From: Pseudomonas viridiflava
Lineage (GTDB): Bacteria > Pseudomonadota > Gammaproteobacteria > Pseudomonadales > Pseudomonadaceae
Direction: 5' to 3'
Assembly: GCA_900596015.1 (NCBI GenBank)
Contig: UVIF01000021.1
Coordinates: forward strand, 272,705 to 336,704
DNA: 64,000 bases
Shown here: in pieces, positions 8,972 to 16,806 of the stretch
Numbering within the stretch: position 1 is the stretch's first letter
How the letters are laid out: each line of letters opens with the position of its first letter
Translations under genes and position numbers: made by a program
Notes under the pieces: model-generated
What the model was told of the DNA's origin: nothing
The model's input: only the letters and a program-made list of their open reading frames with translations
Database searches by the model: none

Positions 8972-11281
8972 CTAGAAGTGGAAGTTGGTGCTCAGCAGCG
9001 CCGTCCGTCCCGCCGCCTGATTGGCGAAATGGGTGCTGAAAGCCTTGTCGTAGTAAGTCTTGTCGGCCAGGTTCTGCACGTTCAACTGCACGTCGAAATG
9101 CTTGTTGATCTTGTAGCTGGCCATGGCGTCCAGGCGCACGTAGCTGTCGACCATGGTGGTGTTGGCGACATTGCCGAACACGTCGTCGACATAGAAGGCG
9201 CCGCCGCCGATGGTCAGCTTGGGCGTCAGGTTATAGGTGGTCCACAGGCTGGCGCTGTTGTTCGGCGTATTGGGCATCTGGTTGCCGTCGTTGGCCGCGC
9301 CCAGCGGGCCATTGTCGACCACGCGCGCCTGCAGGTAGCTGTAGCCGGCGAACACCTGCCATTGCTCGGTAAGCTTGCCGGACGCCGATAGCTCCAGGCC
9401 ATCGACTCGAGTCTTACCGGCGTTCTCATAGGCGAACGTGCTGGTCTGCACGCGAGTGTTTTCTTTCTCGGTGCGAAACAGCGCGGCGGTCAGCGACAGG
9501 CGCTGGTCGAGCAGATCCCATTTGGTGCCGACTTCGTAGTTGGTGGTTTCTTCGGGCTCCAGGTCACTGCTCAGCAGGTTGCCTGTGCGATCCGGTGCGC
9601 CGCCCAGCGGGTTGCCTTCCATGCCTTCGCCCACCAGCGAACCGGGTGGGGTGGCGGAGGTGGCGTAGGACACGTACACGCTGCCGTTCTCGGCGGGTTT
9701 CCACACCAGCCCCAGTTGGCCAGTGACGAATTCGCTGGTGTCCTTGCTCTTGGCCGTGGTGGCACCGGCGGCGGTGAAGGTGCGGTAGTTGGTTTTGAAG
9801 TGGTCGTAGCGCAGGCCGGCGTTCACCTGCCATTGCGGGCTCAGTTCGAGCGTGTCGAACACGTAGATCGCCCGCGTCTTGCTCGAGGTGTCGGTACCGG
9901 CGTAGTTGCGCGCAATGGCGCCGCTCCACGGGTCGTCCGGATTGGGGTTGGCCAGCGACGTGCAGTTGTAGCCGCTGGAAACGATGCTGCCCGGTGTGCA
10001 GTTGGTGCTCGCGCCGGCGGTGCGTGGCGTGGTGTCGGTGTTGACGGTGTAGGAACTGCGGTCACTGTCTTCGCGGCTGAATTCGATGCCGGTGGAGAAG
10101 CTGTTCTTCAACCCGCCGAGGTAGAAATCACCGAACAGATCGGTCTGGTTGGTGGTGGTCGCGGTGTTGCCGACGCGGCTGTTGGCGCGGCGCCAGACAC
10201 TGCCGTTGTTGACGTTGCGCTGGCTGTCGTCGGGCTGGGTGAGGATGTAGTCCTGCATGGTGTTGCCATGGCGCAGGGTGTTCTTCACGGTCAACGCGTC
10301 GGTGAGGTCGTGCTCGATGGCGAAGGTGGCGATGTCGCTGCGCGTCTTGCGGAAGTCACGGTCGCTCAGGCCATAGAAGTTGCTGCTCCTGCCGCCGTCC
10401 TCAGGCTTGTCCGGATTGGCCGAGGTGCGGCCGGCGCTGCCCGCCGCCGGAATGCTGTAGGGAATGCCCGAGTCGGGCAGGTCGTCGCTCTCCAAGTGGT
10501 AATAGTCGAGGAAGACCCGCGTCTCGGTGCCCAGGCCGAAGGCCAGCGACGGCGCAATGCCCCAGCGGTCGTAGTCGACCTGGTCGCGGCCGGCCACGTT
10601 GCTTTGGTGGCTCATCAGGTTGAGTCGCCCGGCGGCGCTGTCGCTGAACTGGTAGTTGCCATCCAGGGTATAGCGCTGGGTCTGGTCCGAGCCCCAGGTG
10701 AAACCGCCATCCAGTGAGTCGCCCAGATGCGCTTTCTTGCTTACCAGGTTGATGGTGCCGCCCGCAGCGCCACGGCCGCCGATGGCCGAGTTGGGGCCTT
10801 TGCTGACCTCGATGGATTCCACGGCGAAGATTTCCCGGCTTTGCGCGCCGGCGTCGCGTACGCCGTCCAGGTAGGTGTCGCCCTGTGCGTCGAAACCGCG
10901 GATGAAGGGTCGGTCGCCCTGCGGGTTACCGCCTTCGCCGGCGCCGAAGGTGATGCCCGGTACCGTGCGCAAGGCGTCCTGCAGGTTGAGCGCGCCGGTG
11001 TCCTTGATCACCTGTTGCGGCACCACGGTCACCGAGCGCGGCGTATCGACCAGCGGCGCGGTGTACTTGGCGGACGAGGCGCGCTCGACCTGGTAGGAGG
11101 TCGGCTCCTGAGCGTCGCCGGTGATGCTGGTGGCGCCGAGCGATACCGAGGCGCCCTTGGCCTCACTGGCCGGCGCGGCCTGTGCCGTTGGCGCGGCGCA
11201 GGTAGCGCCCAGGGCCATGCCGATGGCAGAGGCCAGCAGCCGTGGCGATGAGACCGGAATGATGTGGTGTTGGCGCGTCAT
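8972..11281 (-). CDS. piuA: TonB-dependent siderophore receptor (PiuA/Fiu type)
   Basis: 769 aa from the ATG at 11281. An upstream in-frame extension lacks signal-peptide character, while MTRQHHIIP is followed by a hydrophobic segment and an AQAAP-like cleavage site. The plug domain (about 60-190) has the RPFIRGFDAQGD segment, followed by a 22-strand barrel ending in the terminal Phe (NFHF) typical of outer-membrane proteins. There is no N-terminal signalling domain. Gene order with the flavoreductase, piuC and a Sel1 gene reproduces PA4513-PA4516. Such receptors import catecholate-type ferric siderophores; the exact ligand cannot be read here. Divergent from piuC across a shared promoter region with a Fur-like box. 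Confidence 0.9.
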   Translation of the reverse strand: MTRQHHIIPVSSPRLLASAIGMALGATCAAPTAQAAPASEAKGASVSLGATSITGDAQEPTSYQVERASSAKYTAPLVDTPRSVTVVPQQVIKDTGALNLQDALRTVPGITFGAGEGGNPQGDRPFIRGFDAQGDTYLDGVRDAGAQSREIFAVESIEVSKGPNSAIGGRGAAGGTINLVSKKAHLGDSLDGGFTWGSDQTQRYTLDGNYQFSDSAAGRLNLMSHQSNVAGRDQVDYDRWGIAPSLAFGLGTETRVFLDYYHLESDDLPDSGIPYSIPAAGSAGRTSANPDKPEDGGRSSNFYGLSDRDFRKTRSDIATFAIEHDLTDALTVKNTLRHGNTMQDYILTQPDDSQRNVNNGSVWRRANSRVGNTATTTNQTDLFGDFYLGGLKNSFSTGIEFSREDSDRSSYTVNTDTTPRTAGASTNCTPGSIVSSGYNCTSLANPNPDDPWSGAIARNYAGTDTSSKTRAIYVFDTLELSPQWQVNAGLRYDHFKTNYRTFTAAGATTAKSKDTSEFVTGQLGLVWKPAENGSVYVSYATSATPPGSLVGEGMEGNPLGGAPDRTGNLLSSDLEPEETTNYEVGTKWDLLDQRLSLTAALFRTEKENTRVQTSTFAYENAGKTRVDGLELSASGKLTEQWQVFAGYSYLQARVVDNGPLGAANDGNQMPNTPNNSASLWTTYNLTPKLTIGGGAFYVDDVFGNVANTTMVDSYVRLDAMASYKINKHFDVQLNVQNLADKTYYDKAFSTHFANQAAGRTALLSTNFHF

Positions 11282-11435
11282 GGTGGAAACCTTCCCCAAG
11301 GTTATGAGGCCGCGAAGCATAATGTAACTGCATATTTGTATCAATTGCGAAATATTGCTATTCGAGAGCCGTTTACATTCTTTACAATTTCGTCGGCTGT
11401 TTGTCTGCATTCCTGGACATGCGCGCTTGTGTTCC

Positions 11436-11454
11436 GGCAATGGGAATCAATACC
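11436..11454 (+). promoter_or_regulatory. Fur box between piuA and piuC
   Basis: GGCAATGGGAATCAATACC matches 13 of 19 positions of the Fur consensus GATAATGATAATCATTATC. It sits 31 nt before the piuC ATG and about 155 nt before the piuA ATG. A GCAATGG/CCATTGC inverted repeat (11437-11459) overlaps it. Iron repression of both divergent genes is expected from the known behaviour of this locus. Confidence 0.6.
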
Positions 11455-11485
11455 ATTGCTGCCCCTTGGCTTGCGGTGACTTTCC

Positions 11486-12166
11486 ATGCTCCTACACATT
11501 CCCGGATTGTTCGCGCCTGACGAAGTGCTGCGCATTCGCCAGGCCCTGGAGCAGGCCGATTGGGCGGATGGGCGGATAACGGCAGGCCATCAGTCGGCCA
11601 AGGCCAAGCACAACCTGCAACTGCCCGAAGGCCATCCGCTGGCCATGGAGATCGGCGCGGCGCTGCTCGAACGTCTTTGGGCCAACCCGTTGTTCATGTC
11701 GGCAGCGTTGCCGAACAAGGTGTTCCCGCCACTGATCAACTGCTACACCGCAGGCGGAAGCTTCGACTTCCACATAGACAATGCGGTACGCCAGGCCAAG
11801 GGCAGTATCGAGCGCGTACGCACCGACCTGTCCTCGACGTTGTTCTTCAGCGATCCGCAGGACTACGACGGCGGCGAACTGGTCATCCAGGACACCTTCG
11901 GCACTCGCGAAGTCAAGCTGCCGGCCGGCGACCTGCTGCTGTACCCGGCCACCAGCCTGCACAAGGTGCGTGCGGTCAGCCGCGGCGCGCGCTTCGCGTC
12001 GTTCTTCTGGACGCAAAGCCTGGTGCGCGAAGACAGCCAGCGGGCGCTGCTGTTCGAGATGGACGGGGCAATCCAGCAGTTGAGCCGCGACGTCCCCGAG
12101 CACCCTTCGCTGATCCAACTCACCGGCACCTACCACAACCTGCTGCGGCGCTGGGTGGATGTATGA
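11486..12166 (+). CDS. piuC: PKHD-type Fe(II)/2-oxoglutarate hydroxylase PiuC
   Basis: 226 aa, normal family length (PiuC/YbiX). A cytoplasmic non-heme iron dioxygenase whose facial triad is visible: His and Asp in FDFHIDN and a distal His in [10 protein letters not shown]. It is divergent from the receptor gene and overlaps the next gene by 4 nt (ATGA). In P. aeruginosa piuC lies beside piuA and is iron-repressed; its true substrate is unsettled, with a role in modifying or releasing iron-siderophore suspected. The ATG at 11486 is the first plausible start and follows the Fur-like box closely. Confidence 0.92.
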   Translation: MLLHIPGLFAPDEVLRIRQALEQADWADGRITAGHQSAKAKHNLQLPEGHPLAMEIGAALLERLWANPLFMSAALPNKVFPPLINCYTAGGSFDFHIDNAVRQAKGSIERVRTDLSSTLFFSDPQDYDGGELVIQDTFGTREVKLPAGDLLLYPATSLHKVRAVSRGARFASFFWTQSLVREDSQRALLFEMDGAIQQLSRDVPEHPSLIQLTGTYHNLLRRWVDV

Positions 12167-12921
12167 GTGCCGACTTCAGCCTGCGCCGCCTGGAGGTGCT
12201 GGACAATGAGCAGCTGCAGGCGATGCTCGCTGCCGAACCGCGCAAGGCTGCGCAGGCGCTGGTGATCGCCGCAGGGCAGGGCGTGGTCGATGCCCAGGCG
12301 CTGCTTGGGCAGATTCTGCTCGACGGCCGCGGTATCGAACGCGATGCGGTGCTTGCACTGAAATGGTTTGCCATCGCGGCCAGCCGGGGCCATGCCATGG
12401 CGCACAACATGCTCGGTCGCTGCCACGAACACGGTTGGGGCTGCGAGGCCAGTGCCGAACGTGCCGCCGGCCATTACCTGCACGCCGCACGGTCCGGGCT
12501 CGATTGGGGTTTGTACAACCTGGCCAATCTGTTGGGTACCGGACGCGGCGTGGCACTCGATCACTCAAGAGCGTTCGCCTGCTATCTGCAGGCGGCCACC
12601 ATGGGCCATGCCAAATCCATGAATCTGGTAGGGCGTTACCTGGAACAGGGGCTGGTGGCGGGCGCCGATCTGCCCAGGCCGCAGGTCTGGTACATGCGTT
12701 CAGCGCAGGCGGGGGACTTCCGCGGGCAGTTCAGCCATGCCGCGATGCTGGCAGAAGAGGGCGATGTCGATACCGCACTGATCTGGCTGCAGCGGGCGCT
12801 TGACGCAGGCAATGCAAACTTTCTGCGCAGCAGCATGAAGGTGCTGGAGCAGGCCAGGCAGCCGGCCATCAGGGCGATGGCCAGCCTCTACGCGCAGCGC
12901 TTGCAAGCGCTGGAGCAGTAG
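12163..12921 (+). CDS. Sel1-repeat protein
   Basis: 252 aa. ATG at 12163 overlaps the piuC stop as ATGA, so the two are probably translationally coupled. The middle of the protein holds Sel1-like/TPR-type alpha-helical repeats with the usual small-residue pattern ([50 protein letters not shown]). No signal peptide. It corresponds in position to PA4516. Sel1 proteins usually act as scaffolds; a role in assembling or regulating the iron-uptake system is inference from operon membership. Confidence 0.85.
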   Translation: MSADFSLRRLEVLDNEQLQAMLAAEPRKAAQALVIAAGQGVVDAQALLGQILLDGRGIERDAVLALKWFAIAASRGHAMAHNMLGRCHEHGWGCEASAERAAGHYLHAARSGLDWGLYNLANLLGTGRGVALDHSRAFACYLQAATMGHAKSMNLVGRYLEQGLVAGADLPRPQVWYMRSAQAGDFRGQFSHAAMLAEEGDVDTALIWLQRALDAGNANFLRSSMKVLEQARQPAIRAMASLYAQRLQALEQ

Positions 12922-12964
12922 AGCCACGGGCAGCCCGAAGGCTACCCGCAGGCCTCAGGTGCAT

Positions 12965-14128
12965 TCAGACGTAGAACGATTTCAAAGGCGGGAAGCCGTT
13001 GAATTCCACCGCGCTGTAGCTGGTGGTGTAGGCACCGGTGGACAGCCAGTACAAGCGGTCGCCAATGGCCAGGTTCAACGGCAGGCCGTACTTGTAGTGC
13101 TCGTACATGATGTCGGCGCTGTCGCAGGTCGGCCCGGCGATCACCACCTCTTCCATCTCGCCCTTCTTCTCGGTCCAGATCGGGAACTTGATGGACTCGT
13201 CCATGGTTTCGATCAGGCCGCTGAACTTGCCCACGTCGGTGTACACCCAGCGCTCTACCGCGGTACGCGACTTACGCGCCACCAGCACCACTTCACTGAC
13301 CAGAATGCCAGCGTTGGCGATCAGCGAACGGCCCGGCTCGAGGATGATTTCCGGCAGCTCGTCACCGAAGTCTTCCTTGAGGAAACGGATGATTTCCTCG
13401 GCATAGGTTTCCAGGCTGTTGGTGCGGGTGATGTAGTTGGCCGGGAAGCCACCGCCCATGTTGATCAGCTTGAGCACGATGCCGTCTTCTTCCTTGAGGC
13501 GTTCGAAGATCACCTTGACCTTGGCGATCGCCGCGTCCCATACGCTGATGTCACGCTGCTGCGAGCCCACGTGGAAGGAGATGCCGTACGGCACCAGGCC
13601 CAGGTCGCGCGCCAGGATCAACAGGTCCATGGCCATGTCGGTCTGGCAGCCGAACTTGCGCGACAGCGGCCAGTCGGCCGTGGTCGAGCCTTCGGTAAGG
13701 ATCCGTACGTAGACCTTCGAGCCCGGCGCGGCCTTGGCGATGTTGCGCAGGTCGGCTTCGGAGTCGGTGGCGTACAGGCGCACGCCTTTGTCGTAGAAGT
13801 AGCGGATGTCCTTGGACTTCTTGATGGTGTTGCCGTAGCTGATGCGCTCCGGCCCCACGCCCTGGTTCATGACCTTGTCCAGCTCGTAGATCGAGGCAAT
13901 GTCGAAGCTCGAGCCTTTATCGCGCAGCAGGTCGATGATTTCCACGGCCGGGTTGGCCTTGACCGCGTAATACACCTTGGCAAATTCGAAACCGGCGCGC
14001 AGGTCATCGTAGGCCTTGCTGATCATGGCGGTATCGATAACTACGAATGGGGTTTCTTGCTTGTCGGCGAACGCCTTCATTTTGTTGAAGGTATCGGGTG
14101 CGAAGTAGTCTTCGACGTTGATCGACAT
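12965..14128 (-). CDS. speC: ornithine decarboxylase
   Basis: 387 aa from ATG at 14128, which has AGGAG 8 nt upstream; a start seven codons earlier lacks a ribosome site. A fold-III PLP decarboxylase of the eukaryotic/Pseudomonas type making putrescine from ornithine. The PLP lysine is Lys57 in YYAVKANP; EPGRSLIAN and the catalytic Cys in GPTCDSAD are present. Length and order (piu genes next door) agree with P. aeruginosa PA4519. The 358-nt upstream region contains an intrinsic-terminator hairpin and an out-of-frame upstream reading frame (14077-14316) overlapping the speC start, so control by attenuation is possible. Confidence 0.95.
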   Translation of the reverse strand: MSINVEDYFAPDTFNKMKAFADKQETPFVVIDTAMISKAYDDLRAGFEFAKVYYAVKANPAVEIIDLLRDKGSSFDIASIYELDKVMNQGVGPERISYGNTIKKSKDIRYFYDKGVRLYATDSEADLRNIAKAAPGSKVYVRILTEGSTTADWPLSRKFGCQTDMAMDLLILARDLGLVPYGISFHVGSQQRDISVWDAAIAKVKVIFERLKEEDGIVLKLINMGGGFPANYITRTNSLETYAEEIIRFLKEDFGDELPEIILEPGRSLIANAGILVSEVVLVARKSRTAVERWVYTDVGKFSGLIETMDESIKFPIWTEKKGEMEEVVIAGPTCDSADIMYEHYKYGLPLNLAIGDRLYWLSTGAYTTSYSAVEFNGFPPLKSFYV

Positions 14129-14235
14129 GCTAGGGACTCCTGGTGGCAAACGTCGTGAATATAAATGGGCTCAAATGACCATCCTCCGTATCCCCACTTT
14201 GGTTCGCCTACTTCCCAAGGCATGTCGGGCGAAAG

Positions 14236-14272
14236 CAAAAAGGCCACGGAAAGCTGCTTTCCGGTGGCCTGT
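14236..14272 (-). terminator. intrinsic terminator hairpin in the speC leader
   Basis: On the minus strand AGGCCAC-CGGAAAGC pairs with GCTTTCC-GTGGCCT and is followed directly by a run of T (TTTTTGC). It lies about 110 nt before the speC start and 215 nt after the previous gene. It is either a late terminator for the oxaloacetate decarboxylase gene or an attenuator in the speC leader. A separate hairpin nearer that gene (14406-14431) favours the second reading. Confidence 0.65.
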
Positions 14273-14405
14273 TGTCTCGTCGTCAGTACTTGAGCCGGAT
14301 GGATCGTTTCCAGCATGGACGGTCGGCGCGAACTTTAGGGCGTGGAAGGCTTGAGAGCAACTAAAAATGTCGCGTTTTCGTACGTTGCTCGATTGCTGGC
14401 ACTGC

Positions 14406-14431
14406 AACCGCTGCACACTCTTGCAGCGGTT
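14406..14431. terminator. hairpin 55 nt after the oxaloacetate decarboxylase gene
   Basis: AACCGCTGCA and TGCAGCGGTT form a perfect 10-bp stem with a 6-nt loop. On the minus strand it is not followed by a T run; on the plus strand CCCTTTT follows. It may be a processed 3' end or a weak terminator of the gene ending at 14487. Confidence 0.45.
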
Positions 14432-14486
14432 CCCTTTTAACCGACCCACATGACCGCATGATGTTCCCGAGGGGCTGGCCCGTCGG

Positions 14487-15356
14487 TCACTCCTTCACGT
14501 TCATGAATTCCTTGGCCCAACTCACGTAACTCTCCGGATGGGTGTAGGTGTGGGTCAGTTCGGTGGCGCTCAGGTCGGTGCTCTTGCTGAACTGCTGGCG
14601 CTGTTCGCGCAGCGAGTCGTAGGTCGCCTTGATCGCTGCAAAATAGGCGCCGTGGCCGTCCACCACCACGCGCACACCCAGTGCCGCCAGGCGTGCGTCG
14701 TCGTGCAGCGCAGGGTTGCCGTAGGTCACCAGCATCAACGGCACACTGAGGTTTTCGGCAATCTGTTCCAGGTGCTCGAAGTCTTTCACGCCGACCATGC
14801 AGATGCCATCGGCGCCAGCGGCCTGGTAAGCCTGGGTGCGGCTGATCACTTCCTGGGTCGAGAGCACCCCGGCGTGGGTCCGGGCGACGATGGTCAACTC
14901 TGGATCGACCCGCGCTTCCAGCGCCGCGCGGATCTTGCCGACCCCTTCGGCCACCGAGATGAGGTCGGTGGAGCGGCGGCCGAACTGCGCCGGCAGCAGG
15001 GTATCCTCGATGGTCAGGGCACCGATGCCGGCGCGTTCCAGTTCGACCACGGTACGCATGACGTTCAGCGCGTTGCCATAGCCGTGGTCGGCGTCGGCAA
15101 TCACCGGCAACTGCGCCACACGACCGATGCGCGTGGCCTGCTCGGCGAACTCGGACAGGGTGATCAGGGCGAAGTCGGGGGCCGCCAGCACCTGCAGCGA
15201 CGCCACCGAACCGCCGAGAATACCGACCTCGAAGCCCAGGTCGGCGGCAATGCGGGCAGACATCGGATCGAACACCGAAGCGGTGTGATAACACTGTTTT
15301 GAAGCAAGCAGCTCACGGAACTGGCGACGCAGGGCCGTGTGGGAAACTTTGGGCAT
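14487..15356 (-). CDS. oxaloacetate decarboxylase, PEP mutase/isocitrate lyase family
   Basis: 289 aa from ATG at 15356. It has the PEP mutase-superfamily TIM-barrel signatures: [11 protein letters not shown] for metal and substrate binding, IEDT on the following strand, and VARTHAG. Overall sequence and length are those of the Pseudomonas enzyme characterised as an oxaloacetate decarboxylase (PA4872 family), which releases pyruvate and CO2 with Mg2+. Methylisocitrate-lyase activity is unlikely because the KKCG catalytic loop of lyases is absent. A single-gene unit on the minus strand, divergent from the MFS gene. Confidence 0.82.
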   Translation of the reverse strand: MPKVSHTALRRQFRELLASKQCYHTASVFDPMSARIAADLGFEVGILGGSVASLQVLAAPDFALITLSEFAEQATRIGRVAQLPVIADADHGYGNALNVMRTVVELERAGIGALTIEDTLLPAQFGRRSTDLISVAEGVGKIRAALEARVDPELTIVARTHAGVLSTQEVISRTQAYQAAGADGICMVGVKDFEHLEQIAENLSVPLMLVTYGNPALHDDARLAALGVRVVVDGHGAYFAAIKATYDSLREQRQQFSKSTDLSATELTHTYTHPESYVSWAKEFMNVKE

Positions 15357-15584
15357 GATCGCTCCTGATTCTGGCGAAACCCCGTTGCCTCATGCGGAGG
15401 GTTTCTGGAACTTTATCGATTCTTCATGGGTTTTTAGTGACTGGCGCCAGTTTATCACCGCACGAGCGAAGTTGTATTCGTTGACGCCATTGCACCGTGC
15501 CCGATTCGCCTGCGTCGGCAACTGGCGACGGCGCACGCAAAATGGCAGAGTGTGCGGCCATGCCTGCCTGCAAACGGAATTCCC

Positions 15585-16799
15585 ATGGCCACTCCAACGA
15601 CAATCGCCCACGACGCGCCAGGCGCTGCACAGACCAGTCCGCTGGTGATGCGCATCCTGGGTGCCTGCGCCCTCGCGCATCTGGTCAACGACCTGATCCA
15701 GGCGGTGCTGCCGTCGATCTATCCCATGCTCAAGGCCAGCTACGGGCTGACCTTCACCCAGGTGGGCCTGATCACCCTGACCTTCCAGGTCACCGCGTCA
15801 TTGCTGCAGCCCTGGATCGGCTTCTATACCGATCGCCATCCCAAGCCGCTGCTGTTGCCTGCCGGCATGGTCTGCACATTGATTGGCATCATGCTGCTGT
15901 CCATGGTCGGCAGCTTCCCGATGATTCTGCTGGCGTCGGCGCTGATCGGCATTGGCTCCTCGACCTTTCACCCGGAAACCTCACGGGTGGCGCGGCTGGC
16001 CTCCGGTGGTCGCTTCGGCCTGGCGCAATCCACCTTCCAAGTGGGCGGCAATACCGGGTCGGCGTTCGGCCCACTGCTGGCAGCGGCCATCGTCATTCCG
16101 TTCGGGCAGGGGCATGTGGCCTGGTTCGGCCTGATCGCGGTGTTCGCCGTGGCGCTGCTGTATGCCATCAGCCGCTGGTACCGTGGCCATCTCAACCAGT
16201 TCAAGGCGCGCGCCGGCCAGAGCGCCAGCCACGGCCTGTCCAAGGGGCGAGTCAAGGCCGCGCTGGTGGTGCTGGCACTGCTGGTGTTCTCCAAGTATTT
16301 CTACATGGCCAGCTTCACCAGCTACTTCACCTTCTACCTGATCGAGAAGTTCGACCTGTCGGTGGCCAGTTCGCAGTTGCACCTGTTCCTGTTCCTCGGC
16401 GCGGTGGCGGCCGGGACCTTCTTCGGCGGGCCCATCGGCGACAAGATCGGCCGCAAGGCGGTGATCTGGTTCTCCATTCTGGGCTCGGCGCCGTTCACCC
16501 TGATGCTGCCCTACGTCGACCTGTTCTGGACGAGTGTGCTGAGCGTGGTCATCGGCTTCATTTTGGCGTCGGCATTCTCCGCCATCGTGGTGTATGCGCA
16601 GGAACTGGTGCCAGGCAACGTGGGCATGATCGCCGGGGTGTTTTTCGGCCTGATGTTCGGTTTCGGCGGCATTGGCGCAGCGCTGCTTGGCCATCTGGCG
16701 GACATTCACGGCATCGAGTACGTGTACTGGCTGTGCTCGTTCCTGCCCTTGTTCGGCATCCTGACGATCCTGCTGCCGAGCACCAAGAAGGCGGTGTGA
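15585..16799 (+). CDS. MFS transporter, fosmidomycin-resistance (Fsr) family
   Basis: 404 aa from ATG at 15585; an earlier in-frame start would add 11 residues with no better ribosome site. Twelve hydrophobic segments are visible, with a central hydrophilic loop (about 195-220). The helix 1 sequence LAHLVNDLIQAVLPSIYP and the FHPETSRVARLASGGRFGLAQS loop are characteristic of Fsr. Family members export fosmidomycin and some other drugs by proton antiport; the natural substrate is unknown. It converges with the PAS-GGDEF-EAL gene across only 7 nt. Confidence 0.85.
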   Translation: MATPTTIAHDAPGAAQTSPLVMRILGACALAHLVNDLIQAVLPSIYPMLKASYGLTFTQVGLITLTFQVTASLLQPWIGFYTDRHPKPLLLPAGMVCTLIGIMLLSMVGSFPMILLASALIGIGSSTFHPETSRVARLASGGRFGLAQSTFQVGGNTGSAFGPLLAAAIVIPFGQGHVAWFGLIAVFAVALLYAISRWYRGHLNQFKARAGQSASHGLSKGRVKAALVVLALLVFSKYFYMASFTSYFTFYLIEKFDLSVASSQLHLFLFLGAVAAGTFFGGPIGDKIGRKAVIWFSILGSAPFTLMLPYVDLFWTSVLSVVIGFILASAFSAIVVYAQELVPGNVGMIAGVFFGLMFGFGGIGAALLGHLADIHGIEYVYWLCSFLPLFGILTILLPSTKKAV

Positions 16800-16806
16800 G
16801 GCAGCG

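Noticed and set aside
11282..11440. Upstream extension of the PiuA reading frame
   Set aside because: Cys/Arg-rich and would hide the signal peptide; it also covers the Fur-like promoter region.
14077..14316. 79-codon frame overlapping the speC start as a protein-coding gene
   Set aside because: Weak ribosome site and no recognised protein; kept only as part of the leader hypothesis, not as a CDS.
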